From assembly GCA_036502625.1 (NCBI GenBank), contig DASXYG010000003.1, forward strand, positions 1 to 64,000: a DNA stretch of 64,000 nucleotides, in the 5' to 3' direction. The notes beneath the pieces are model-generated. The model ran no database searches. It worked only from the letters and a program-made list of their open reading frames with translations, and was not told where the DNA came from. Shown in pieces: positions 42,107 through 50,305 of the stretch. This stretch comes from DASXYG01 sp036502625 (GTDB lineage Bacteria; Actinomycetota; Actinomycetes; Streptosporangiales; Streptosporangiaceae). The stretch's first letter is position 1. Every line of letters starts with the position of its first letter. The translations under genes and the position numbers were made by a program.

Positions 42107-42380
42107 TCAGGGTTGGGGTGGTGCGGCACCACAACCCCACCCCAGCGCCAGAACGCCCCGCCCCACACAATCACCCACCCCCACAACCAGCGCCCGAACT
42201 TTCCCCACCCGGGCCATCCCTTGCGGTGGCGGGTGTGTCCCGTCCCCCCGCGACCCCGCAACTCAGGACCCGCGGTGGGGGGTGCCCCAGACCCCACCCC
42301 ACGACCGCGCCCTCCGCCCGGGCCTCCCCGTGCAGGAGCGGCGGTGTGCCCAGACACCCGCCCCACCCCGCACCCCCCCC

Positions 42381-42461
42381 GGCCTCGCAGGCACCCTTCC
42401 CCGCCCCACAACCGCCACCCGAACACGCCGCCACGCCAGGCCTCGGAAACACCAACCCCCA
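42381..42461. repeat. About 80-bp direct repeat within the array, copy 2
   Basis: It begins GGCCTCGCAGGCACC, shares CCCCGCCCCACAACCGCC with copy 1, and ends AACACCAACCCCC. It shows recent segmental duplication inside the degenerate array. Confidence 0.75.
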
Positions 42462-43674
42462 TCCAGACCCGCCGTGCGGGGGTGGGGCGGGGGCGGCGCC
42501 AGAGACCCCGCCCAGCGCCCGAACAATCCCCACCCGGGCCACCCTTGCCGAGGCGGCGGTGCCCCAGACTCCTTTCCCACCCCGCAAACCCCAGGCCCCC
42601 GGGCGAGGCGGCGCCGCAGATTCCCGCTCACCCCGCCCTGGCCCGCGGTTGCGGGGGCCACAGACACGACCCCCACCACACACCCCGTTCTGAGCGCGCC
42701 CCCAAGCACCCACCCGTACAGCGGCGCCGGTGCCCCAAGCACCCTCACCCCACAACCCGGTAGCGCGCCCCGCCCGGGCCTCCCCACGCCAGGGCGGCGG
42801 TGTGCCACACCTCCGTCCCCGCCCCCGCAACCCCAGCCCCGCCGTGCAGAGGAAGCAGCGCCACAGACACCACCCCGCGAACAGCGAACGCGCCCCGCCC
42901 GGGCCTCCCTGCGCCGGGGCGGCGGTGTGCCACGAATACGCACCCCGCCACCGGTGCCCGAACGCCTCGCAACCCGAGGTCCGCCGTGCGGGGTGGGGGT
43001 GCCACGCCCCTCACGACACCTCCGGCGCCCGAACTCTCGCAACCTCAGGCCTCCCACGCCGGGGAGGCGGAGCCACAGACACCGCCCACGGCCGTGCCCC
43101 CGCCCGGACCTTCCCGTACAGGGGCCACGGTTTGCCACAGACACCCATCCCCACCCGCAACCCAGGACCCGCGTGCCCGGGCGGGGTGGAGGTGCCACAG
43201 CCCCTCACCCCACCACCGGCGTCCGAACGCCCCGCGCCCCCGGGCCTCCCACGCCGGGGAGGCGGTGCCACAGATTCCCGCCCCAGCGCCCAGGCCCGCA
43301 GGGGTGGGTGGGGCCACAGACACAACCCTCGCCACAGACCCCGGTCTGAGCGCACCCCCGGGGCCCGCTGCGCGGGGGGTTGGGGGCCGCAACTCCTCGC
43401 CCCGGCCCCGCCATGCAGGGGTGGATGCGCGTGCCGCAGCCCCTGCCGCGCTGGGGTGGGGGTGCCAGTCCCTCGCCCCAGCCCTGCCGTGCGGGGCGGG
43501 TGCCGGAGCCCCCGCCCCCGGCCCTGCCGTGCCCGGCCACCGGTGTGTCACACTGGCCCGCATGGTGCTCACGTTCCGTCTGCCGTTGTACGGCGACGAT
43601 CGTGAGCGCGGCGACTTTCCCGGTTGAGCGGCCGCTTTGCGCGTTATTCCCCTCGGCCTCCCGGAGTCGTGAAC

Positions 43675-44916
43675 ATGTCGCTCGCTGTCGTACTGCGCCG
43701 TCCGTATGTCCCGTGGCTTGTCACGTCCGGGCTGGTGGGGCGGCTGCCGACCGGGATGACCGCGCTGGCGCTCGTGCTGCTCGTGCGCGGGCGCGGTGCT
43801 GATTACTCGCTCGCCGGGGCGCTGGCCGCGGCGTACGGCGTGGGCGGGGCGCTCGGCGGGCCGGCGCTCGGCCGGCTGGTGGACCGTACGCGGCAGCCGC
43901 CGGTGCTGTACGGGGCCGCGCTGGTGGCGGCGGTCGCGTTCGCCGGGGTGGCGCTCGCCGGGCCGGGGCGGCCGCTGCTCGCGGGGGTCGCCGCGCTGGT
44001 CGCCGGGGTCGCGACGCCGCCGCTCGAACCGTGCATGCGGGCGCTGTGGCCGGGGCTGCTCGCCGGTACGGCGCCCGTGCAGACCGCGTACGCGTTCGAC
44101 GCCGCCGCCCAGGAGCTGATCTTCACGGCGGGCCCGCTCGTGGTGCTCGGGGGCGTGGCGCTGGCGGGTCCCGAGGGCGGGGTGTGGGCCGCCGCGCTGA
44201 TCGGCCTCGCGGGCGCCGCCGCGTTCGCCTCCGCTCCCCCGTCACGCACCTGGCGCGCCACACCCGTACCGGACGTGGCACCCGAGACCGGGGGCACGAT
44301 ACGCGGCACCGCGAGCGCGGCGCCCGGACGGACGCGGCACTGGGCCGGGCCCCTGCGGAGTCGGGGGCTGCGTCGGCTCTTGGGGGCGCTCGCCGGGGTG
44401 GGGGCCACGATCGGGGTGGGGACGGTGGCGTTTCCGGGCGTTGCCGAGGCGCTCGGGAACCGGTCCATGGGTGGGTGGCTGCTGGCCGCGAATGCGGTGG
44501 GGGCGTTCGCGGGCGGGGTCGGGTACGGGGCGCTGCCGGTTGCGGCCGCCCCGCGGCGGCGGTTGCTGCCGCTGGTGGGACTGTTCGCGCTTGGCTATCT
44601 GCCGCTGGCGTTTCCCGTGCCGCTCGCGCTCGCCGTGGTGCTCGCCGTGGTCAGCGGGGTCATGCTGCCGCCGGTGCTGGCGTGCGCGTTCATGGCGGTG
44701 GACGAGCTCGCCCCCGCCGGCACGGTCACCGAGGCGTTCGCGTGGGTGGTGACCGCGTTCCAGATCGGGAGCGCGCTCGGCGCCGCCATAGCCGGGCGGG
44801 TGGTCCAGGACGCGGGACCCGGCCGGGCGTTCGCCGTGGGCGTCGCCCTGGCCTGCGTGGCCACGTTGGTCGTGGCCGTGCGCAGGCCCCCTAAGCCGCC
44901 GGCTCCGCGACCGTGA
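43675..44916 (+). CDS. MFS-family transporter
   Basis: 413 residues from the ATG at 43675 (MSLAVVLRRPYVPWL), with CGGAG about 9 nt upstream. Ten to twelve membrane segments in two halves, with a cytosolic loop in the middle (PSRTWRATPVPDVAPETGG). GALGGPALGRLVDRTRQPP is the MFS loop-2-3 motif (G-x3-G-x-L-x-D-R). The group resembles small actinobacterial drug/sugar efflux MFS proteins. The substrate is unknown. Its coding strand is strongly G-rich (30 G and 15 C in 44401-44460 by my count), opposite to the array just upstream. The last 26 bp overlap the convergent OsmC gene. Confidence 0.88.
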   Translation: MSLAVVLRRPYVPWLVTSGLVGRLPTGMTALALVLLVRGRGADYSLAGALAAAYGVGGALGGPALGRLVDRTRQPPVLYGAALVAAVAFAGVALAGPGRPLLAGVAALVAGVATPPLEPCMRALWPGLLAGTAPVQTAYAFDAAAQELIFTAGPLVVLGGVALAGPEGGVWAAALIGLAGAAAFASAPPSRTWRATPVPDVAPETGGTIRGTASAAPGRTRHWAGPLRSRGLRRLLGALAGVGATIGVGTVAFPGVAEALGNRSMGGWLLAANAVGAFAGGVGYGALPVAAAPRRRLLPLVGLFALGYLPLAFPVPLALAVVLAVVSGVMLPPVLACAFMAVDELAPAGTVTEAFAWVVTAFQIGSALGAAIAGRVVQDAGPGRAFAVGVALACVATLVVAVRRPPKPPAPRP

Positions 44917-45373
44917 CCACCGGCTCATGCCGTACGGGGAAGTTCACCGAGTTCGCGATGAAGCACTTCTGGTTGGCGTCGCGGTGCAGCGCCGTCGCCG
45001 TGTCGAGCATCGCCGCGTCGGTGACCGTGATCCGGGGGCGGAGGACCACCTCGGTGAAGCGCCCGCCGCCGTCCGGGGTCTCGGCCATCGTGCCGTGCGC
45101 GGTATCCGTGTACGCGGTGACGACCACCTTGGAGACCGCGCACAGGTGCAGGTACCACAGCATGTGGCACTGCGAGAGCGCGGCGACAAGCTCCTGCTCG
45201 GGGTTCCAGCGCGCCGCGTCGCCGCGGAACGCCGGGTCGGCGCTGCCAGGGAACGGCGGCGGCCCGTCGGCGGACACCTCGTGGGCGCGGTCGAACGCCC
45301 GGTAGCCGCTGGTGCCGGTGCCCCGGTCGCCGGTCCAGGTCACGGTCACGTCGTAGCTGTGCGTACGGCTCAT
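44891..45373 (-). CDS. OsmC-family peroxiredoxin
   Basis: 160 residues from the ATG at 45373 (MSRTHSYDVTVTW). The two redox cysteines sit in SQCHMLWYLHLC and NQKCFIANSVNFPV, the arrangement of OsmC/Ohr-like hydroperoxidases. The Arg of the active site is probably in the SGYRAFDR or PEQELVAAL region. It likely reduces organic hydroperoxides with a thiol reductant. It is convergent with, and overlaps, the MFS gene and stands alone otherwise. Confidence 0.9.
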   Translation of the reverse strand: MSRTHSYDVTVTWTGDRGTGTSGYRAFDRAHEVSADGPPPFPGSADPAFRGDAARWNPEQELVAALSQCHMLWYLHLCAVSKVVVTAYTDTAHGTMAETPDGGGRFTEVVLRPRITVTDAAMLDTATALHRDANQKCFIANSVNFPVRHEPVVTVAEPAA

Positions 45374-45404
45374 GCCCCCGAGTATCGCCGCCCGCCCGTA
45401 CGGA

Positions 45405-46304
45405 TCAGTGGGCCATTTCCGCCCGCCGCGGCTGATCCACGACGGTCGTCGCCGCGCGCCGCGTCCACCCCCGCCGGGCCCGCGCGGCTCCCGCGAGGCG
45501 GCACACCACGTAGATCAGGAACGAGATCGTGGTGACGTACGGGCTGATCGGCACCGAACCGCCCAGCGCGAGCAGCGTGCCGCCCACCATGGACACCACG
45601 CCGAACGCGACCGACAGCAGCGGCAGCATCCGCGGCGACGCGGTGACCCGCATGGCCGCCGCGGCCGGCACGCACACCAGCGTCAGGACCAGCAGCGCGC
45701 CCACGATCTGCACGGACAGCGCCACCGCGAGGCCCAGCACGATCATGAACACCGCGGAAAGGCCGCGTACGGGCACGCCGCGCGCCGCGGCGACGTCCGG
45801 GTCGAGGCTGGCGAACATCAGCGGCCGCCACATCACCGCGAGCGCGACGAGCACCACCGCGGACGTGCCGATCAGCCACGACATCTGCGGGGTGTCCACC
45901 GCGACGACCTGGCCGGTCAGGATGCCGAACTTGTTGGCCGCGCGGCCCTGGTACAGCGCCAGGAACAGCACCCCGAGGCCGAGCCCGAACGGCATCAGCA
46001 CGCCGATCACCGAGTTGCGGTCCCGCGCGCGGACGCCGAGCGCGCCGATCGCCGCCGCCGCGATCAGCGACCCGACGATCGACCCGGCCACCACGTTCAC
46101 GCCGATCAGCAGCGCCGCCGACGCGCCCGCGAACGACAGCTCGCTGATGCCGTGCACGGCGAACGGCAGGTCGCGCGCCATCACGAAGATGCTGATCAGC
46201 CCGCCCACGACGCCGAGCACGGCGCCGGCGATCAGCGAGTTCCGTACGAGCGCGAGCAGCGCGCCGTAGTCGGAGAAGTCGAAGACCTGGTGCAGCAGGC
46301 TCAT
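45405..46304 (-). CDS. znuB: Zinc ABC transporter permease ZnuB
   Basis: 299 residues; ATG at 46304 overlaps the znuC stop (ATGA). About eight or nine membrane spans of the ABC-3 family: NSLIAGAVLGVVGGLISIFV, AVHGISELSFAGASAALLIG (the conserved region with the ISH/GISE motif), VRARDRNSVIGVLMP and QIVGALLVLTLVCVPAAAAM. The basic C-tail (ARARRGWTRRAATTV) is cytosolic. Third and last gene of the operon. The Zur box upstream of znuA indicates zinc rather than manganese. Confidence 0.92.
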   Translation of the reverse strand: MSLLHQVFDFSDYGALLALVRNSLIAGAVLGVVGGLISIFVMARDLPFAVHGISELSFAGASAALLIGVNVVAGSIVGSLIAAAAIGALGVRARDRNSVIGVLMPFGLGLGVLFLALYQGRAANKFGILTGQVVAVDTPQMSWLIGTSAVVLVALAVMWRPLMFASLDPDVAAARGVPVRGLSAVFMIVLGLAVALSVQIVGALLVLTLVCVPAAAAMRVTASPRMLPLLSVAFGVVSMVGGTLLALGGSVPISPYVTTISFLIYVVCRLAGAARARRGWTRRAATTVVDQPRRAEMAH

Positions 46305-47170
46305 GCGGTGACCTCCGGGTGGTGCGCGGGCACGGACTCGGGCGCGCCGGCCACGATCAGCCGCCCGCCCGCGCGCACGACCTCGACCGGGGACCCGTAC
46401 AGGTCGCTGAGCACGGCGGACGTCATGACCTCGGGCACCGTGCCCACCCGGAACCGGCCGGCGGCGAGGTACAGGACCCGGTCGACGAGGTCGAGCACCG
46501 GGTTGATCTCGTGCGTGACGAACACGACGGCGGTGCCGCGGCTACGGCGCACGCCGTCGATCAGCGCGCTGACGGCCCGCTGGTGGTGCGGGTCGAGCGA
46601 CAGCAGCGGCTCGTCGCACAGCAGCACCCGCGGGTCGGTGACCAGCGCCTGCGCGACCCGCACCCGCTGCTGCTCGCCCCCGGACAGCAGCCCGACGGGC
46701 ACGTTCGCGTACGCGGTCGCGGCGACGTCGGCCAGCGCGGCGTCCACCTTCGCGCGTACGGACCGGCCCCCGGCCAGCGGCGGGCCCCACCGGTGGCCGT
46801 CGATGCCCAGCCGGACGAAGTCGCGGGCGCGCAGCGGCGCGTGCGCGTCGATCGCCCGCTGCTGCGGCACGTAGCCCAGGGAAGCACTGTGGCGCGAAGC
46901 GCCGCCTCTAGGGTGGCGGTTGGGCGACGGGCGGGGCGTACCGGCGGTACCGGCACGGTGCGGCTCTCCCCCGTCGAGTCGCACCGTGCCGGTGGTCAGC
47001 GGGCGCAGGCCCAGCAGGGCGCGCAGCAGGCTGGTCTTGCCCGAGCCGTTCGGCCCGAGCACGGCGAGGAACTCCCCCGGATGGACGTCGAGGTCCAGGT
47101 CGTGCCACAGGACACGGTCGCCGTACGCCAGCGACGCCCCGCGCAGGCTCAGGACCGGTTTCCCGCTCAC
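46301..47170 (-). CDS. znuC: Zinc ABC transporter ATP-binding protein ZnuC, with an insertion after Walker A
   Basis: 289 residues from the GTG at 47170, overlapping the znuA stop (GTGA). Walker A GPNGSGKTS, Q-loop YVPQQ, signature LSGGEQQR, Walker B VLLCDEPLLSLD and H-loop VTHE are present. Between the first beta-sheet (TGTVRLDGG) and SLGYVPQQ there are about 30 residues rich in Pro, Arg, His and Gly (EPHRAGTAGTPRPSPNRHPR), where family members have about 5-10. At the DNA level this stretch (about 46886-46975) carries a 12-bp inverted copy of the neighbouring sequence. The insertion is in frame and all ATPase motifs remain. Confidence 0.9.
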   Translation of the reverse strand: MSGKPVLSLRGASLAYGDRVLWHDLDLDVHPGEFLAVLGPNGSGKTSLLRALLGLRPLTTGTVRLDGGEPHRAGTAGTPRPSPNRHPRGGASRHSASLGYVPQQRAIDAHAPLRARDFVRLGIDGHRWGPPLAGGRSVRAKVDAALADVAATAYANVPVGLLSGGEQQRVRVAQALVTDPRVLLCDEPLLSLDPHHQRAVSALIDGVRRSRGTAVVFVTHEINPVLDLVDRVLYLAAGRFRVGTVPEVMTSAVLSDLYGSPVEVVRAGGRLIVAGAPESVPAHHPEVTA

Positions 47171-48084
47171 CGCTCCCCCAGCGCCTTGGCGAGCGCGTCG
47201 ACGTTGCCGCGCATCCACGAGAGGTACGTCTTGCCGTCCGGCAGCGTCTCGGTGACCGGGACGACCGCCACGTGGCCCGCGCGCGCCGCCTTCACCACCT
47301 GCTGCGTCTGCGCCGACACCGTCTGCGCGTTGTAGACCAGCGCCTTCACCCGTCCGGCGCCGCTGAACAGGCCGAGCGTCTGCCGCAGCACGCGCGGCGG
47401 TACGTCGTCGCCCTCCTCGACCGCGTGGCTGAACGGCTCGGGCGTACGGTCGCGCAGGCCGGCGGCGTCGAGCAGGTAGCCGGGCACCGGCTCGGTGATG
47501 GCCACGCCCGCGCCCGCGTGCGCCTTCTTCAGCGCGGCGGTGCGCTTCTCCAGCGCGGACAGCTCGCCGCCGAACGCGCGCGCGTTCGCCGTGTACGTCT
47601 TCGCGTGCGCGGGGTCGGCGGTGGCCAGCGCGCCGGCGAGCCGCCCGGCGAGCCGGTCCATGGCCGGGAAGTCGTACCAGACGTGCTCGTTCAGGTCGCC
47701 GCCCGCGGGCGCGGTCTTCCCGGAGATCTTGACGGCGTTGAGCACCGGGGCCTTCGACTTCGCGGTGGACAGCATCGTGTCGACGAAGTCGTCGTAGCCG
47801 CCGCCGTTCTCGATCACGACCTTCGCGCGGGACAGCGCGAGCTGGGTCTTGGTGTTCGCCTGGTAGGAGTGCGGGTCCTGCTCGGGGTCGCTGATGATCG
47901 AGGTCACCGACACGTTCGGGCCGCCGACGCGTTTCGCGATGTCGCCGTACACGTTGGTGGACGCGACGACCGGCACGGTGCCGGGCCGCGCGCTCGCGTC
48001 GGTGGTGCCGCCGCACGCGCTCAGCAGCGGTGCGGCGAGGGCGAGCGCGGCGCCGGCGGCCGCGATCAGGGGGAAACGTCTCAT
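47167..48084 (-). CDS. znuA: Zinc ABC transporter substrate-binding lipoprotein ZnuA
   Basis: 305 residues; ATG at 48084 with AGGAG 6 nt upstream. Signal and lipobox LSAC (Cys24). The ZinT/TroA fold: VPVVASTNVYGDIAKRVGG, DPEQDPHSYQANT (first metal His), EHVWYDFPAMDRLA (second His) and a C-terminal Glu/Asp in TYLSWMRGNVDALAKAL. A His-rich loop is short or absent. First gene of the znuACB operon, under the Zur box at 48100-48116. It captures Zn2+ outside the membrane. Confidence 0.94.
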   Translation of the reverse strand: MRRFPLIAAAGAALALAAPLLSACGGTTDASARPGTVPVVASTNVYGDIAKRVGGPNVSVTSIISDPEQDPHSYQANTKTQLALSRAKVVIENGGGYDDFVDTMLSTAKSKAPVLNAVKISGKTAPAGGDLNEHVWYDFPAMDRLAGRLAGALATADPAHAKTYTANARAFGGELSALEKRTAALKKAHAGAGVAITEPVPGYLLDAAGLRDRTPEPFSHAVEEGDDVPPRVLRQTLGLFSGAGRVKALVYNAQTVSAQTQQVVKAARAGHVAVVPVTETLPDGKTYLSWMRGNVDALAKALGER

Positions 48085-48099
48085 CTGGCACTCCTGAAA

Positions 48100-48116
48100 A
48101 TGAAAACGATATTCAT
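48100..48116 (-). promoter_or_regulatory. Zur box upstream of znuACB
   Basis: The 17-bp palindrome-like ATGAATATCGTTTTCAT (read on the minus strand) matches the actinobacterial Zur consensus (TGAAAATNATTTTCA type). It lies 16 bp before the znuA start codon, where a bound repressor blocks transcription. Confidence 0.85.
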
Positions 48117-48269
48117 TAGGAATGTACCAACCCGTCCGGGTTCGCGCGACAGGGGCGGGGTCCGCGCATCCGTTCCGAAGATTTCTGCGCGCGGGTGTCG
48201 AGTGGGCCGGTCCCCGTTCGTCTCCCCCGTACCGGCCCGGACCGCGGGCCTCTTGGGAAGGAACACGCC

Positions 48270-48617
48270 ATGGCGGAATACCTGGTGCTCATCTACGAGG
48301 ACGAGAAGGCCTACGCGGACGCGACGCCCGCGACGTTCGGCGGGATCTCCGCGGCGCACACCGCGTTCGCCGAGGCCAACGGCGCGGCCATGCGCGGCGG
48401 CAAGGCGCTCCAGCCGACCGGCACGGCGACGTCAATCCGGACGAACGACGCCGGCGAGTACCTCGTCACCGACGGCCCGTACGCCGAGACGCGCGAGGCG
48501 CTCGGCGGCTACTACCTGATCGAGGCGCCGGACCTCGACCAGGCGATCGAGGTCGCCAAGCAGGTGCCGGCGCGGTTCGGCGGCGTGGAGGTGCGGCCGG
48601 TGATGGTCTTCGAGTAG
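48270..48617 (+). CDS. YCII-related (DGPF-domain) protein
   Basis: 115 residues from the ATG at 48270, with GGGAAGGA 7-8 nt upstream. MAEYLVLIYEDE is the usual start, and VTDGPYAETREALGGYYLIEA contains the DGPF-type motif of YCII proteins that accompany ECF sigma factors. No ECF sigma gene lies in the window. The two catalytic-like residues of YciI (His and Asp) are not clear. The function is unknown. It converges with the NmrA-like gene 3 bp away. Confidence 0.88.
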   Translation: MAEYLVLIYEDEKAYADATPATFGGISAAHTAFAEANGAAMRGGKALQPTGTATSIRTNDAGEYLVTDGPYAETREALGGYYLIEAPDLDQAIEVAKQVPARFGGVEVRPVMVFE

Positions 48618-48620
48618 GGG

Positions 48621-49451
48621 TCAGCGGAACGCGGCGGCGTGCGCGCGGGCCCAGTCCTCGAACGTACGGGCGGGCCCGCCGGTGATCTCCTCGACGGTCG
48701 GCAGCACGCGCGAGTCGTCGTACTCGCCGGCGGAGAAGTAGCGGAAGAACGCGTCGACGTACTCGGGCGGGTCGGTGCGCGCCATCTCCGCGCGCGCCTC
48801 CGCGTCGCCCTGCCCCTCGAAGCGCAGGTCGCGGCCCAGCACCTCGCCGAGGACGCGGACCTCGTCGGCGGGGCGCAGCGGCCGCGGCCCGGTGACGCGG
48901 TGCGCCTTGCCCTTGTGGGCGTCGCCGTCGGTGAGCACGCGGGCGGCCACGGCGGCGAGGTCGTACGGGTCGAGCTTGGCCACGGCGACGTCGGCGAACG
49001 GCCCGCGCACGACGTCGCCCGCGGCGAGCTGCGCGCGCCAGCCGAGCGCGTTGGACATGTAGCCGGACGGCCGCAGCAGGGTGTACGGCATTCCGGCCGC
49101 GCGTACGGCCTCCTCCGACGCCATGTTGTACGCGGTGATGGCGTTGCCGCGGTCGCCGCCGACGACCGCGCCGCTGGACAGCAGCACGACGTGGCCCACG
49201 CCGGCGCGTTCGGCCTCCCGCAGCAGGCCGGGCATGTCGGCGTAGCCGCTGAGCAGGAACGCGGCGCGCACCCCGGTGAACGCGCCGGCGAGGGTCCGCG
49301 GATGGTTCAGGTCGCCGGACACGGGTTCGACGCCGGACGGCAGGCCGCGGCCGTCGTCGCGGACGAGCGCGCGCACCTCCCGCCCCTCGTCAGCGAGGCG
49401 GCGGACGAGCTCGCCGCCCACGTTCCCGGTCGCGCCGGTCACCAGGATCAT
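48621..49451 (-). CDS. NmrA/NAD(P)-binding atypical SDR
   Basis: 276 residues; ATG with GGAGGAG upstream. MILVTGATGNVGGELVRRL is the NAD(P)-binding motif of the NmrA-like/atypical SDR group (SDR_a5-type, as in QOR2). GVEPVSGDLNHPRTL, VVLLSSGAVVGG and MPYTLLRPSGYMSN are family landmarks. Some members are quinone reductases and others act only as redox sensors. The motif YNMASEEAVRA replaces the classical YxxxK. It is divergent from the SDR at 49565, with a shared operator between. Confidence 0.88.
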   Translation of the reverse strand: MILVTGATGNVGGELVRRLADEGREVRALVRDDGRGLPSGVEPVSGDLNHPRTLAGAFTGVRAAFLLSGYADMPGLLREAERAGVGHVVLLSSGAVVGGDRGNAITAYNMASEEAVRAAGMPYTLLRPSGYMSNALGWRAQLAAGDVVRGPFADVAVAKLDPYDLAAVAARVLTDGDAHKGKAHRVTGPRPLRPADEVRVLGEVLGRDLRFEGQGDAEARAEMARTDPPEYVDAFFRYFSAGEYDDSRVLPTVEEITGGPARTFEDWARAHAAAFR

Positions 49452-49511
49452 CGGTTCTCCTCCGCGGGCCCGCCGTTCTCGGACCCTCGATTATGACCCG
49501 GAATGTCGTAC

Positions 49512-49528
49512 CCCGTTGATAGAACGGG
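49512..49528. promoter_or_regulatory. Operator-like palindrome between divergent NmrA-type and SDR genes
   Basis: CCCGTT-GATAG-AACGGG is a perfect 6-bp inverted repeat with a 5-bp centre, 61 bp before the NmrA start and 37 bp before the SDR start. It may be the site of a HxlR- or TetR-type repressor; no such gene is near. Confidence 0.5.
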
Positions 49529-49564
49529 CCGTGTCCGTACGGGGTGGATGAACGGAGTCGACCG

Positions 49565-50305
49565 ATGCGCATCGAGGGGGCCGTCGCGCTGGTGACGGGG
49601 GCCAACCGGGGGCTGGGCGCGGCGCTGGCGCAGGAGCTGCTGGCGCGCGGCGCGGCGAAGGTCTACGCGGCGGCGCGCGACCCCGCCGCGATCGACGACC
49701 CGCGCCTGGTGCCCGTCCGGCTCGACCTCGCCAACGAGGCCGACATAGCGGCCGCCGCCGCGCGCTGCGCCGACGTCGGCCTGCTGGTGAACAACGCCGC
49801 CACGGCGCACGGCACGCCGCTGATCGGCGCGGCGTCCACGGCGGCGGCCCGTGAGGAGATGGAGGTCAACTACTTCGGCACGCTCGGAATGTGCCGCGCG
49901 TTCGCCCCGGTGCTCGCGGCCAACGGCGGCGGCGCGCTGGTCAACATGCTGTCGATCGTGTCGTTCTTCAGCGTCCCCGCGATGGGGTCGTTCTGCGCCA
50001 GCAAGGCGGCGCTGTGGTCGCTGACCAATGGCGTCCGCGTCGAGCTGCGCGGCCAGGGCACGCTGGTCACGGCGGTGCACGCCTCGTTCATCGACACCCG
50101 GCTCGCGAACGGCTTCGCCGGCCCGAAGCACTCCACCGCCGATATCGCCGCGCTGATCCGCGCCGCGGTGGAGGAGGGCCGCGAGGAGGTGCTGGCCGAC
50201 GACCGTACGGCCGGCATCAAGGCGGCCCTGCCCGACGACCTGGAGCGGATCTATCCCGAGGTCGAGCGGCAGTGGCAGGCCGCTCAGCGCGGTCCCGCGT
50301 CGTAG
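49565..50305 (+). CDS. SDR-family protein with Phe in place of the catalytic Tyr
   Basis: 246 residues from the ATG at 49565 (MRIEGAVALVTGANRGLG), with CGGAG 7 nt upstream. The nucleotide site TGANRGLG, NNAA and Ser130 (NMLS) are all right. The catalytic tetrad Tyr is Phe143 (GSFCASKAAL, codon TTC) with Lys147 kept. Without the Tyr hydroxyl, standard alcohol dehydrogenation should be poor, so it may be a binding/scaffold SDR or use another acid. The 3' end overlaps the convergent PrsW gene by 22 bp. Confidence 0.88.
   Translation: MRIEGAVALVTGANRGLGAALAQELLARGAAKVYAAARDPAAIDDPRLVPVRLDLANEADIAAAAARCADVGLLVNNAATAHGTPLIGAASTAAAREEMEVNYFGTLGMCRAFAPVLAANGGGALVNMLSIVSFFSVPAMGSFCASKAALWSLTNGVRVELRGQGTLVTAVHASFIDTRLANGFAGPKHSTADIAALIRAAVEEGREEVLADDRTAGIKAALPDDLERIYPEVERQWQAAQRGPAS

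Larger units (their letters stand above)
41995..43560. repeat. Array of about 20-25 degenerate C-rich hairpin repeats (unrecognised element)
   Basis: The 1.77 kb between the ThDP gene (stop 41902) and the MFS gene (start 43675) holds no convincing gene. It is packed with imperfect GC-rich hairpins. Two unit types tend to alternate: type 1, CCCGGGCCTCCC-(n)-GCCGGGGCGGCGGTG, often after GCCCGAAC; type 2, CCGCCGTGCGGGGTGGGGGTG. Many units end in GCCAC, and eight carry exact GCCACAG (start positions 42657, 42860, 43072, 43134, 43194, 43267, 43313, 43331). Successive tags are about 45-75 bp apart and not multiples of three. In 42361-42420 I count 41 C and 8 G. Every frame is open because A/T is scarce, so the open frames here are not evidence of genes. 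It is neither a CRISPR nor a known REP family to me. Confidence 0.85.

Noticed and set aside
42657..43337. CRISPR or integron interpretation of the array
   Set aside because: Units are degenerate hairpins without constant repeats and unique spacers, no cas gene or integrase is near, and no cassettes lie between units.
41920..43605. Many open frames on both strands within the hairpin array (up to about 355 codons)
   Set aside because: Stops are rare because A/T is scarce. Repeat spacing is not a multiple of three, starts lack ribosome sites, and no single frame spans the array.
43563..43628. A 21-codon open frame just after the array (MVLTFRLPLYGDDRERGDFPG with one residue less shown: MVLTFRLPLYGDDRERGDFP)
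   Set aside because: It could be a leader peptide for the MFS gene, but it has no ribosome site and nothing to support it.
46301..48091. A fused ZnuA-ZnuC reading of the minus strand
   Set aside because: The long open frame upstream of the ATPase start is znuA in another phase; the GTGA overlap shows two separate genes.
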